This document shows, piece by piece, positions 24,904 to 37,499 of a stretch of 64,000 bases of DNA (positions within the stretch are counted from its first letter, which is position 1; each line of letters starts with the position of its first letter). The notes beneath the pieces were generated by a model. The model made no database searches. It was not told the origin of the DNA and saw nothing but the letters and a program-made list of their open reading frames with translations. Position numbers and translations under genes: made by a program. Source of the DNA: Druceiella hillmani (lineage: Eukaryota; Arthropoda; Insecta; Lepidoptera; Hepialidae). The DNA lies in the NCBI GenBank assembly GCA_039881145.1, contig JAYKKI010000091.1:2532001-2596000 (forward strand). The letters are read 5' to 3'.

Positions 24904-26576
24904 ATATTTGTGTGTAGGTATTTAATATACGCAAGATTTTACCTATTGCTTCACCTGTTTAAAAAAGATAAATCATGACCAAACAAAACAAGTTTCAATG
25001 AAGATAATGAAAATGAAGGTAATATAAATAATAAAAAATTACATTATCTAGTAATTCACTAAATCGATTTCTACGTCTATTATTAATATATTGCCAGAAA
25101 ATTATGCAGGAAGATCGTGTAAAAATATATAATTAAGAAGATCTTCTATTCTGCGATATTTAGTTTTCAAACGGACAGAAATTTATATCAATTTCCAAAT
25201 CAGAGTTGGGATTTCACTACACGCTATTGCTTGATGACCTCTGTAATGTACGTATATACCGATGTCAATATGTATATACATCTTACATGTAAATATAACA
25301 ATGTACGTGAAAATCCATTACGACTAACTTAAAAGTTTATTGTCACAAGCAATTATGTTAATAAATATCGCACTAAAATCAAAGAGAGTAAATATATGAA
25401 ACTAGATTGTTCTTTGTTTAATATTAATCAATAAACTATTATAAATCATAATAATAATTAAAAAGAAATATAATTGATTTTAAATAATTATAATAATTTT
25501 TACAACGAAACTTCTTCCGAAAAGTAGTGTTTTCGAAATTATATTATTTTTCAAAACAAAATAAAAATTGCTGGTATGTAATTGTTAACGAGACTTATTA
25601 ATTTTTTTGCTTCAATTTTTATTTTCATATTCAAAAAGTAAATATATAGCATTAACTTTTTCAATATACAAAGCAAAGTTAGACCATTTTTATGAAAGTT
25701 AAACATATTAGACGCGATGCAAATTAATTTGGAAAATGTGTCATTTTTCAATAGCCACAGTATATTTTATGCTTCCTATGACAAAATTGTACCAAAATGT
25801 TAACATTTTTTTTAAAGTATGATTTGCGCAATACAACCAATTCTTATTACTTAAAAAAACATTTACAAATTAGATCAAATCGAATATTCTTAATGTTTGA
25901 AATATTTATTTGATATTGATTAATAAACTTAATTTTTTTCATAATTTGGTGTGTTCGTATAGAAATGATATCACACCGCAAAATGGATTATGCCCCGCAC
26001 TTTTGTCGCAAAAAAAATGTTGAAGCAAATCTCATAATTTTCGTTCAATATACCTTCATTTTCAATGTTCGTCAAATTCAGGAATACTTTTGAAGATGGG
26101 ATAGGAATTTTTGATTTTTTTTAGGAACAGTGTAAAAGTAATTTATAGGAAAAAAAATAAATCACATATTTTAAAATGTGTGATTAAAAAACTTTCATTT
26201 TATATCCATACATAAATCCACACGATAATCTTAAAATTTCAATTTTTCTACTCATTTTCACCCTCAAAACAAAACTATAATGTTTTACTTCATATCTTTA
26301 ATAAAGCTCCTACTTCCTACAATTATGCCACATTCTACAACTAAATTTTAATTTTATGCGGCAAATATTCCCTAATAAAAATGCCTTCGACAGGCTGTCG
26401 GGCATACACTGCAACAAATCCATAAATAACACGTTTTGGCAATTTCAATACGGAATACTAAAAAGAACATTACAACAACAAAAAATAAAAACATTGATAT
26501 ATGAAAACAAAACAAAAAAGAAAAACATTAATAAATCAACGACCTTAATTAAACTTGTATGTTCTTCCAAATCAGT

Positions 26577-26644
26577 GAATGTAAAGGCATGCACAATTCA
26601 GCAAATCGCTGAATGTAAAGGCATGCACAATACAGCAAATCGCT
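26577..26644. repeat. 34-bp tandem duplication
   Basis: Units 26577-26610 and 26611-26644 are direct neighbours differing by one base (CAATTCAGC versus CAATACAGC). Each contains GCATGC. It is a recent tandem duplication. Confidence 0.93.
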
Positions 26645-26861
26645 GGTACAAATAATTTTGTATGCAGTTCCAGTAATGCTCAAGACTGTGTGGAACCTTC
26701 CGCCCTTTCCTATATACTCCAATACTACTGTAAATTTGTAAGCTTGTCCATTCCGGAGCTTTTCGGGCTCTTTTGGCGAGTGGTGTAAATTTAATTTGTG
26801 TATACACTATTGAACAATTTACACCCATCCCAATTGTCTAATACGACGAGGTGCTTCCTCA

Positions 26862-26912
26862 TTTCTATGAGAGATGAGAGGTTGATAACAAGGCTCTCGT
26901 CTCTCATAGAGA
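26862..26912. repeat. Imperfect hairpin, CTATGAGAGATGAGAG stem
   Basis: CTATGAGAGATGAGAG at the left pairs with CTCTCGTCTCTCATAG at the right around a loop of about 16 bases, with one mismatch. A second small inverted pair (CACTCATTCTCAT and ATGAGAATGAGT) follows at about 27063-27108. There is no coding content. Confidence 0.7.
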
Positions 26913-27429
26913 TGGTGAAAGTAGCGGATAACAATTCATAACGATACACTTTTATGTCACGAAAGCCAGTTTCACGACGATTAAAACCGCTACTACTAAG
27001 TGGGGTGTGAAACGATAATGGCTTTTTATCCGCACTTTCTATCCTGAAACATTTTTTCATTTCACTCATTCTCATTACTGCCTTAACGCGTGTATGAGAA
27101 TGAGTAAAATATGAATAGACGCTCTTCTACTTTTATGACTCTATCTACCTTTAGACTTACTTGAATTTGGTCAATCCATCCTTGAGCACACCTTCACACC
27201 TTCCACATATATTTATCTGTTTCGACAACCTTACCAATCTTGACGTTCATCGTTATTAAATCAATTGACCGTTTCTCTTTTTATGATCGTAGTCAAATAT
27301 TATTGGTTTTGTATTTTTTATTGCAATAAATCATGTTTTACATGCTAAATCATGTAAAAATACAATTCCTACATTTACGTTAGCTTTGTTAACAACAGTA
27401 ACTCGATTCTTTTCACATCATCAACGTGA

Positions 27430-27700
27430 GTATTAATAACTGACGCGACCATCGACGTTCAACTGATACGTCCCATCGCTTAGTACCCGACACGACAGCT
27501 GCCTGTGAGCGGTGACAATGCCTCCGCTAATAAACATCCGCCTTCTCCCGATACTTCTTCACGCTACTCCTACGAGTTAATCGGCAACAAACGCCCCTTC
27601 CTCGGACCCGTCCCCTCTCTTCGTCTCCCTCCCTTTACCAATTTAATTTAGTCCCGGATCGAAACGTTTTCGTTTACGACGCAATGGATGGAGACTAGTA
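27430..27700. promoter_or_regulatory. GC-rich island, candidate regulatory DNA
   Basis: Roughly 270 bases have raised GC content and a pyrimidine-rich centre (CCCGTCCCCTCTCTTCGTCTCCC). There is no open frame of note and no repeat that I recognise. It contains CGCTAATAAAC and CAATTTAATTTAG homeodomain-type cores. A hairpin element (27712-27796) abuts its right edge. A function is inferred only from composition. Confidence 0.22.
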
Positions 27701-27711
27701 TGGTAGGATTC

Positions 27712-27796
27712 GGTAAAGCGGTATAAAGTTATGCTTTGTGTATTTTAAGCAAACTTGCTTAAAACACACAAAGCATATCTCTTATACCGTTTTACC
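27712..27796. repeat. 41-bp-arm hairpin (MITE-like)
   Basis: Arms of about 41 bases (27712-27752 and 27755-27796) are near-perfect reverse complements with only two or three unpaired bases between them. The core arm reads ATGCTTTGTGTATTTTAAGC. The tail repeats AAGCTGTATAAGAGCTGTATAGAGC, and a further ACCGAAGCT echoes the outer arm. No target duplication could be set. It is likely a palindromic non-autonomous element or template-switch product. Confidence 0.8.
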
Positions 27797-28186
27797 AAAG
27801 CTGTATAAGAGCTGTATAGAGCTTTTACCGAAGCTGGCTGAATCTCTGGAGACAAAAGAATAAATGTTCTTCAAATAATTTATTATTATATTATTAAATT
27901 ATAATTAAAAATGTTGAAAACATAGTGAGATCATAGAAATTATTTAGGTTCATTGGACTGATGACAGTCTTTTCTTTTTGAAGTTTTAAAGAGTTTTGAG
28001 ATTATTTTTTAAGGTATAATGCCAGTTTTAACGCGAATCGTTTAAAATTAGAATTTAAGTAATATTTTCTTTATTTTTTTTTCAAAATGCTCAAAGGAAT
28101 ATAGTTGACGTAAATTATGTCGATAACTTTGATACTATAGATAATATTACTTGGTTCACTGTCGTTTATATATTTTTACCATTAAT

Positions 28187-28768
28187 ATGGCGAAGAATTT
28201 ACGAAGCAAGAAAATAAAATTAAATAATTATCTACAAAAACGTGGGAAAAGAAGCAAATTAAATTGACCATGAGACGTAACTAAGAAAATTTGAAGAAAA
28301 GTTGATAGATTGAGGAGAGAAAAACAAAGTACAGAGAAAGGTATAGACGGAAAAAGGAGATGGAATTAATTTGATTCAATTGAAATAATTAACGTTGAGC
28401 CTTCTCAAATTGACTTTAATAAGGATAATGCAAATTTACCATAGCTCCCCAAAGCCAATGCTCAACACACGCTACAGATCCATGTGAAGAATCGACGCCA
28501 TATTTAATCGTTTCTCTTGTTATCCTCGTAATGAATTGTCATTAGTAATTCTGAAACTTGTGTATCCTCTGCATCTCATGAAAACTCCACACTCTTAAAC
28601 TTGGCTGGCTTGCCTGAGGTAAATGAATTTACTACAATCAAATATTTAAATAAGCATGAAGAAGCAGATTTCGATGAAAGCTTTTTAATACCAACGTTAA
28701 CAAAACCTAAATCAAATTACCTTTATAAGGATTGTTATTCGTCTTCAGATGAATTGGATGACTTATAA
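28187..28768 (+). pseudogene. Degenerate protein-coding relic, family unknown
   Basis: A protein-like reading can be followed through several frames. It starts with an ATG at 28187 that opens a lysine/arginine-rich start (MAKNLRSKKIKLNNYLQKRG). A charged, coiled-coil-like segment follows near 28275-28355 (KVDRLRREKQ), then EPSQIDFNKDN near 28400. An uninterrupted acidic open frame from 28535 to the stop at 28766-28768 ends the relic (EEADFDESFLIPTLTKPKS, YSSSDELDDL). Four or more stops and frame changes occur upstream. The Ser/Asp-rich end looks like a true C-terminus. I do not recognise the family. A transposon-encoded protein or a processed pseudogene are both possible. A dispersed repeat begins 129 bases downstream. 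Confidence 0.45.
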
Positions 28769-28896
28769 TAAAAAAAGAAAAAGATCTCCCTGTCCAATAT
28801 TTCAGAATTCTGTTAATATGAATGTAAGAAAACAGTAACCAAATAAAAACCGCTTAATTGCAATTAAATTCATCTAATGAATAAAATATATTTTTA

Positions 28897-29433
28897 GGGT
28901 TCTGTACCTCAAAAGAAAAAAGGAGCCTTTATAAAATCACTTCGTTGACCGTCTGTCGGTCTGTCAAGACCCTTTTTCTCAGAAACGCGTGGAGGTAACA
29001 ACAAGTTGAAATAAATATCGAATACTTAGTTCTACGGTCCCTTGGAGCTGTAACAAAATCGAGCTTCTAAGCCAACACAATCAAGAAGAACCCTAAAACT
29101 AAGGCCATTTATGCCGCTTGACACTTGCAAATAAATCAAAACCTGTAGGATACTTTCCATTGACCTCGATACATGAAATTTGGCATGAAGCAAGGTCTCA
29201 CAGCACAAGTAAAAGAAGAAATCGTTAATTTGTAGTTATACCTCATAAAAAAAACAATTTTTTTAATATGCACCTGTGCAATTTAAAATTGGCAATATAT
29301 TTTCGTTCTAAAAAATTGGAATTTTATGCATAGTTTAATAGGAATATTATGTGCTATTAAATATTTATAAATGTCTAAATGTGTACGGAACCCTCGTAGT
29401 GCGAATTTCACTCGTGCTTGACAGGTTTTTTTC
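28897..29433 (+). repeat. Dispersed lepidopteran repeat, near-complete copy
   Basis: The copy begins GGGTTCTGTACCTCAAAAG and ends CACTCGTGCTTGACAGG. Internal landmarks are GTCTGTCAAGACCC, CTCAGAAACGCGTGGAGGT, CGGTCCCTTGGAGCTGTAA and ATGAAATTTGGCATGAAGCA. I recognise this as a very common repeat of moths and butterflies. The start (AGGGTTCTGTAC) and a site near the end (GTACGGAACCCT) form an inverted pair. It encodes nothing. Other copies lie at 21110-21290 (fragment) and 62243-63168. Its transposon class is not settled by what I can see. Confidence 0.72.
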
Positions 29434-30602
29434 TGTTCTTACTACAACCAAAAATTATCAATCGCTCAAAGTCATCGTGAAAACTAGATAGCCAACCTCA
29501 GGTGTCCAACAACACCACAGTCACATAATTCAATAACCAGATATTGCTGAACCTTCATGTTTTATTTACAGACCGCAACTTAAAACCAGTTGTCATTTTT
29601 GACAATGATTGACTGTAAATTAGTGTGTTGTTTAAAAAATAATTTTACTTCTGTTCTTTAAGTTTAAATTCAACAAAAACATTTATCAATAACCTCTCAC
29701 GAATATAGCAGGAACACTGGTATAATTGGATCATAAACTAAATGAATTCATAAGATGTGTACTTATATTTATCGGAAGAAGTGCCTCATGGACAACCCTC
29801 ATTGAAGTAGACATAATTATATAAATTATTTAAGTACAGTCAAGTGTAACGTAACCGTAGATGAGGGTCGCCGTTTCAACTTCAACCATAATATTGACCT
29901 GTCGATTGCCTTTTACATTGAACGTTAATCATTCTAGTAAGCCACCTGCTCCCACAGGACGAGGCTACGTAACTTTTTCGTTGGTGAAAGTAATTTATAT
30001 AGGCGTATATACGGAAAATGTGTATAATATACACATGTGTATGTGCAAGAAACAAATTATATATGTGTGTGTGTGTGAGTTTCTGTGTGCGTGTGTATCT
30101 ACGTGCGTGCTAAGTTAAAAAGACTTATGCTTTAGATCATATTCATGCTATGAATCACAAGAGAGACTGACATCTAAAGAATATATACATAATATTCAGG
30201 ATGTAAGCCAGTACAAAGCTGCGATGGGCGCATTTCTCTCAAAATTACAATGATAATAATGAAAATCATATTTATAGTCCATTTCACATAAAGTGTCATA
30301 AGCGATTCAAATTTTCCATTCGATTCAAATTGACCATTTCTTAATTTTCCATCGGAGGTTACATAAAACCTACCAAGATTCATTAACATTTCTTTTTCCA
30401 TATTCAAGGGTACTACGCATAATCCGAAAGCCTGTTCATTATAATGGGTAAATAGAAACATCAAAACGTACTGACCGATTCGTGAGAATAATAGCGAGTT
30501 TATTGCTTTTAGACGCGCAGTATTTCAGTATTATAGTCTCTATCTTTGCTAATGGCCCGCTTGAAGATGTTGTAATACAATGAAACCTAGGTCGTGGTAA
30601 AG

Positions 30603-30702
30603 AAATTAAAAAGAAAGTAGAAATAATACTACAACACGTAGTTTCACTTAATTGTGAATATTGAATTTCTACAAAATTAATGCCAAATATATTCAATATT
30701 CA
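30603..30702 (-). repeat. Inverted copy of the 31264-31360 repeat
   Basis: This 100-base segment is the reverse complement of about 31264-31365 with only a few mismatches. Shared landmarks are AAGAAAGTAGAAATAATAC, CACGTAGTTTCA, TTAATTGTGAAT and TTTCTACAAAATTAA. Together with the palindrome near 31.36 kb it forms an inverted pair about 560 bases apart, as in a fold-back element. Confidence 0.85.
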
Positions 30703-31263
30703 ATGAAGCATATTTTAAGTTTTATGAAAATTCATTTCATTTATTTATTTCCACATATTTTTCACGTTTTCAATTAATATAACGAAGAATTAAAAATTAG
30801 AAAATATGGAGATAATTAAGAAAATAATTTAAATTTTGGAATTGTATAATTCCAGAATAGTTTGGAAGTACGAAGATCATTTTTTAAGGGAATGTTCAGA
30901 ATATGTAGAGAAATTTAACTTTCATGGCTTTGTCGTATTCATATTTACAACTTGGACATTAGTATATACATAGTGTTTTCGTAGATCTTTAATGAATTGA
31001 ATCGAATTACAGTTGAGATAAACGAAATTGAAAGCTAAAAACAAGATCTACCATTTTTTCTATAAGGCATATGACAGGGCGATTTTTTCTATACGATGAG
31101 CGACAACTCTTTCATTATACGAGAAAGATGAGAGCAATTATCGGGGTAGATACGAGCAACCATGAAGTATGCCTGTGATATTGGAAAGAATCCAGGACAA
31201 ACCAAAACATGAGGATATAAAAGTCAATATGAGATAATATCAAGGTGAAATCAAAATAAAAAA

Positions 31264-31414
31264 ATATATTGAATATATTTGGAGTTAATTTTGTAGAAAT
31301 TCATTATTCACAATTAAATGAAACTACGTGATGTGGTATTATTTCTACTTTCTTTAATTTAAATTAAAGAAAGTAGAAATAATACTACATCACGTAGTTT
31401 CATTTAATTGTGAA
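31264..31414. repeat. Long near-perfect palindrome (54-bp arms, no spacer)
   Basis: Arms 31307-31360 and 31361-31414 are reverse complements with a single mismatch and no spacer, giving a 108-base palindrome centred on AATTTAAATT. The left arm continues to 31264 as a copy, in inverse orientation, of 30603-30702. There is no coding content. The low divergence of the arms suggests recent origin. Confidence 0.93.
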
Positions 31415-32789
31415 AAAAATATATATAAAAGAAGTGTAAAAGAAGTCTACGCACAAACCTGTATGTAGTGTTTCACTCTGTTAACAATTCGGTGTCAATT
31501 ACGAATATTCCTCTTGTTCCATAGCTAGTTCATTTCGTCATTATTTGTTTCTATTTGGATTTTTCTGTAGTATTTCTCTCTTGTTTTTCCATTTTGTATA
31601 CAAATATTAGCATTATATGAAACTGGGGTAAAACACAGTTAAATAGCGTTCCGTATGATTAAGTAATAATCCATTTTCCCACGAAGGTAAAGTGAAAGTT
31701 ATCGGTGTGATAGCGAAGCCCAGTGTTATAGTTAAAATAATACAATTATTCTTCTACGTAATCCTAATTTAATTCAATGTACTTTCTCCAATGGATAGAT
31801 TCGATCTTTGAAGTGTTATTTCGAAAGTTCTACAAAATACGCATCTACGGTTAATATAACACCACTTCAATTGAATCGAGACGTTTTTCAGTTACTAATC
31901 TGAGTATAAGTGCAAATCAGAGGGGCACGTACACTGTCCTCATAAAAGATGATTCTTTTCTTTTACAGTTTAGACCTCTTCTCGTCAAATTGGCCCAAAA
32001 AACTTGCGTAATTTTCGTCGGTTATTGTTTTACCCATTTCAAAGTAATAACTGAAAATAATCGCTTTTGCAAGAAACTTTTACATCTAATGTATAACGTA
32101 CCATACTCTTTCTTCTGATATGCCAATGACTTCTTTATCTTATACACTTTTAATTCGTATGCAAATCGCACACACGATGTCCGATGTTTTCAACTTCAGT
32201 TGCAGTTTTTGACCCTCTTTCATTTATTTTCTAATGGATATAAAGAAGTAAATTTCTTATAAAACCTTACAAACTCCGTTGGCGAAAGTGATAAATCGTA
32301 ATTAAATTTTCGTTGGTGAAAGTAGGCCAAAACGAAATTATTCCAGTTTAACCATTTCAAAGAAACACACGCATCGCGCCTACTTTAAAAAGCCACAGAA
32401 AGTAAATTACTTTAGAGGCCAAGTTGAAGCTTGACGTGCGTTATTGCGGCACGTGAATCAATACAACATAAAATAACGTATACATAATAATGTAAATTTG
32501 CATTGGTAGTAACGTCATATCTGTACGAACCAGAGAATATTTTACCTTGGCCTCGTAAGTGAATTTTGCTTTTGTGGATGCAACAAAGAAACTTTTACTT
32601 TGTCGTCTTAATTGCAATAAAAGTGGTTGTAAAATAATTATACCTAACTATTTAAAGCGATACAAATTAAAGTCGTATGGTAGGTAAAAGTTAAATATTG
32701 TGTCACTTAAAGAATGTAGTTTCACTGCATGTAAATGAAGAAATCAATAGAAAAAAGTTTTATTGAACAAAATTAGCAGCCTAACATTT

Positions 32790-33125
32790 CAATGACACGT
32801 CCCTGTTGCACAACCATTTTAGCCTGCGGTGGTCGAATGCAGAAAACAGTCCACTCGAAGATCGTATCTAATGAATGGCGATGTAGAAGATTAACGGACG
32901 GGTTCGCGGATGACACGGTGGAAAACAGGCACGTAATGAAGTGAAAGCTCGCGCGAAAGGGACGAGAAGCCAGCAGATAACGTCGCGCGTTATTTATGGG
33001 TACTGCGTCCATTTGTAATTAATGATGCGGACGTCGCAATGGTTGTCATAGCTCACGGAATAAACGATTGAACAACGAACAACCACTCGCTCCGCTTTGC
33101 GATGGACGAGGTTCATAGCTCCATA
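32790..33125. promoter_or_regulatory. GC-richer island, candidate cis-regulatory element
   Basis: About 330 bases are enriched in GC and CpG. They contain GCGCGTTATTTATGGG (TTTATGG core of Caudal/AbdB type) and GTAATTAATGATG (homeodomain core). The minus-strand open frame 32773-33012 has no family motif and no obvious start context, so I do not call it a gene, though a small exon cannot be excluded. The regulatory reading is inference. Confidence 0.27.
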
Positions 33126-35519
33126 TAACCGAGGGAAATATGGATATAACATATCAAAATTGCGTCACTTTAGAGTAAGTTACTTTGGCCTCTGTTATTA
33201 TTTGAATGCCGATACCCAACCAAATACATCGTACACGCATTGTGTTTATTAGCATAAATAAACTGTTATACAACATTTTCCGCAAATAGAAAACTATAAC
33301 TAGCATGGCACAATGAAGATAATTATATTTACAATAAACCATTATCGATATACGTAAGCTATGAGTTTTTTTTTTTTGGTGATCTTCTAAACTTCTCTTC
33401 GTGTGTAAAGTAAAATCAATATAATATTAAAGTGATATACTCCTATTTCTATAAATTCTTTCTGATACTTTCCTGGAAATAGGATAATATATCTGAGGAA
33501 GTATTTCGGATCCTTTTGTAAGAAATATAAATTGATATTTTTATTTCACCTACATCTATAAGGAATTGCACTGGGATGTACATAAAAGCCATCTTTGATG
33601 CAATAGAACGATGTAGCTGCAAAATTGTAATTACTAAAAGCAGCAAATTAAAAACAGTGTAATTTTTTTTCAGATGGTTATAATTCTGCTTATTGAAAGT
33701 CTCAGGTTCAGTTCAGATTAGATTAGAATAGAACTATATTACCAAGTAAAACTAATAACAAATTAGATATTAATTCTTTGTTTTCTCTAATATTTATTTC
33801 CTCAAGAGAGCCGCAAAATATAGCTCTTCCAGCAATAATTTATACTTAATACTTTCATAAGGTGAAAATATTAAATACTATTCGAAAATGCAAACAGTTA
33901 TCAATAACAAGCCATCACATCAATCAAATCGGTCCCTTAATTAGAAAGAAAAACAAAAATTAGACATACTTGTCTAGTTTATTTTAAATGACTAATTAAT
34001 TGCTTAAATATTACAAAAATTACACAATTTTCGTTACAAATTAAAAACAGTTGACTAATAAACCAATTTACAATACAATTAATATAATTACCAATAAAAT
34101 TTCCTGGAAACTTAATCCAGAAATATTCGAAATGGCAGCCATGGTAATATTCTCTTAAAGCGCCTTTTAGAAAATACCCTTTGCGGTACCAATAAAACTC
34201 TGGGTCTTTCTTACCGAAGAATATCTATTAAAGATACATAGAAATATTACTAACATAGCTGATTTTTAAATTTCTATGACTGTGTTAAATATTTAAATGA
34301 AAAAGATATACATCCTGTAATATTTTCAAAATATTTCTGGTAACTACCGATAAAGAAAACCCTGCTTTGAAAAAATTTAATTTAATATTTTACATAAATG
34401 AGTCCGCACTACTGGTATTTTACCGTAGAATTGCTCATTTATTTAGGTGCAAAAATTTGAACATTAATTTCAATACATTCTTGCTCATACTGCGCTCTGA
34501 CTTATTCGAGCTCTGTGCTGCCTTTCTTCTATTACTTTTTTCACGACCGATTCGTGTGCAAACCTATCCGAATAACATTGCTTAGCTTGCATAAACTTAA
34601 ATAAACATCTAACTCCGTCGCTAAATCGAGCAACAATATTAATGGAGCTTTTAACGAATATAAGACTTACTAAGCAGACTGATATTAATTCTATGCTATA
34701 ACAAATTCTCAAACTACACTTTAAAGGCATTCTCAGCAAATTCCCAATATTACTCGTACATATTTTTTGTTTAGATACTTTCACTGATTGTGGGGTTTTG
34801 ATTCATATAGTGTTGATTTTTGACCCTCGAGTACCTGTCTTCTTTGGCATCACTTTATTATCTCTCAATATTTAACGTAAATGTTTACACAATTTTGTCA
34901 AAATTGAATACTCCCGAATAATATTTAATTAAAAAATCGATTTTTACAAATTAAGAAATTATTGAATTTCGAACTTGTTAGGACTTTACTCGCATTTACT
35001 GATTGAAACTCGAATATTAATTTAGAACAAAAAATAAATTTCACTGAATATAATTTAATATGATGTAATCGAAAAGTTTGTGTGATTTCATATCGCCAGA
35101 CCTTTTTTTATTATACTCGTATATAATCTGAAACGAAAACGTAACATATTTTACCTTTAAATAATTCCTTCTTTTACGGCTTCTGTGTTACTCGTTATAT
35201 ATAAACTCTCCCCGAATTCTTTGAAGGTCGAAACTAAAAAATGACTAGCTTAATTTTCATCTAAACATCGACATGTACACTACCAATTCTTGCAGAATCG
35301 ATCCATTCGCCGTTGATTGACCTTTGAAGCGCCTCGCTTGATTACATTACATATCAAATACGCACCCGCATTCCCCTTATGAAATCGAAACTTTAACAAA
35401 AATCTCATCGAATACCAGCAACAATTTTTTCCTTGGAGAATAGCAAAATCTGTATCCGAATTCATGCGATCATTGGAATATTAAGTCTGTAAACAGATCG
35501 CCGTAAAAAAGGTTGTTAA

Positions 35520-35700
35520 ATGGGCCTATCAGTGCCCGTTCAGAACCCGGCCCGCCCGCCACTCGCCCCGGATAACGCTATTGCCGGAGCCGTTTCGACG
35601 AATAATGCTTCCATTTCGCATTAAGCGAGCACTATTATGGTGCACGCTTCGGAAGATAAATTCGACAATGCGATATCCGCAGCGCATTGTCGAATTGCTG
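35520..35700. promoter_or_regulatory. GC-rich island with hairpin
   Basis: A block that begins GC-rich (ACCCGGCCCGCCCGCC) and contains GAATAATGC and CACTATTATGG. At 35659-35696 a perfect 14-bp stem (AATTCGACAATGCG and its complement) encloses a 10-base spacer. There is no open frame. Its composition contrasts sharply with the flanks. It could be constrained non-coding DNA or a small inverted-repeat element; I cannot tell which. Confidence 0.25.
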
Positions 35701-37499
35701 CTTTAGAACATCCTTTTAATAGATATACCTATTAAGGGAATTTTCTTGACATAAGTAATGAATGAAAAATTGTATTCAAATCCGTGAGGTTTTTATAGCA
35801 TTTAGAATGATTGCGGTTGATGTTTATCGCTGGAAACGAATTCGATAGGGACACATACTTTTAGTACAAGGTACAGTGAAGATTCAGAATATGAATAAGC
35901 TGTGAGAAATAATTTCGGACAATACTTCTTATTAACCCTTGAAGTGGTAAAATATCCTACAGATTTCCACATTTTTATGCATATTTTTAAACAGCGACAG
36001 AATAAATTAAGTATCATCACACGTTTCATTATTCTAAGCTCTCCTTGTATTGACAAAATGAAATTCAGATTTCACATATTTGATCGTAAAATATCAACAA
36101 GTTGTCTTCTGTTAGTCATCAGCTCTTTTTCATCGCTATGTTTTCGTTTAGTTAGAAGGTAAGTTTTGCTTTTTTGTGTTTTTCTTAATACGACCCGACT
36201 TGACTAACCTGTTACCATTTTTCTTTCTGCGATGCTTATATTAATTGAATATGCTAGAAAATCATTTTGTGTTTTTACGGAGATGTGTATTATTTTTCCT
36301 GAGTAATTAGCAAGATAGTTAGATACTGCGACCACCGTATCCTCTAAGAGTTAATAATCGGCAACTATAAAGTGTTTGTTGATTATACAATACAAAATAT
36401 ATTTTGATTTGCACATATTCGCTAATAATATTAACAAAGTAGATAATAGGGATAAAGGGAGAAACGAATTAGACGCCCCAGAAAAATGTAAGAAATTATC
36501 GCATGGAGTTACACTATAAGTATGTCCATTAATGCTATTTCGATTCCCATGTCAACAACTGATTTATTCTAGCACCTCACGCTGAGGCCAAGATACCATC
36601 AAGAAAACGATGTTAAACAATGAACAGATAGAGTATCTCCCAATAACATAACGATACAACAATCAGATTATTTTGTATTATAGATTTTTTCGATTACATA
36701 GACAAAAAATAAAGAACTAAAATGGTTTTCAGAAAAAAACTGCAAATGTTGTTCTTGTCAGGTTAACAGTCAAGAATATTTCTTATGACGAGTAAATGAG
36801 ATAAGATTACGTTAGTAAGGTGGTACTTAACATGGTGGTTACTTAATTTGAATAATTGATTTTTTTTTTAATTCAACCATTTGTGCACCTCGTACTTCAC
36901 TGCACACCGTTCAGATGGAAGGCCGAGAATATGTGTACCTGAAACAAGTAAAAATAATTCACGTTACAAAAATACATAAACATAATAACACTTTGACTAG
37001 ACTACGAAAGAATAAAATAAGAGAGATACATAAATATAGAATCCGAAACATGTCATTTTTCTACATTAGACGAGAAAAAAAAATGGTTTTTTTTTTCTAA
37101 AATAACACGTCTTGACGTAAAGTACTAATGTACAGGTCTCATGTTACTGAAAGCTCAAAAATTACAACTCTTTCAATTCAAGTCTCTTCTCTAAAATCAT
37201 AATAATATCAAAACTTAACTCTTCTCTAAATCATAATAACATCAAAATTCTTTCAATCATTAAAAGAACAATCTAAATGTTTTTCAATCTGGTATTATTT
37301 AGTAAAACGGTTGTTTTTTCCAATTATATTTGTACAAAATACGGTTCAAAAATATAATTTTTACAAACCCTGTATAACTCTAATTAATTCATTTCAAATA
37401 ACGCACTCCCCGCTCCTTATTAAGCATACGAAATTAGAATTTCTATCAAACTTCCTATTTAAACAAAAGCATAAAGACTAAATAAACAAACCTCAACAA

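Larger units (their letters stand above)
21291..28186. other. Non-coding stretch with candidate regulatory islands and small repeats
   Basis: No gene recognised. The open frames at 24185-24590 and 26356-27075 have no recognisable domain. It includes GC-rich islands at 22075-22300 and 27430-27700, a CGTG repeat at 24838-24903, a tandem duplication at 26577-26644, a stem at 26862-26912 and a hairpin at 27712-27796. Confidence 0.5.

Noticed and set aside
32773..33012. 79-codon minus-strand open frame
   Set aside because: Lies in a GC-richer island, no family motif, and weak start context; more likely chance than an exon.
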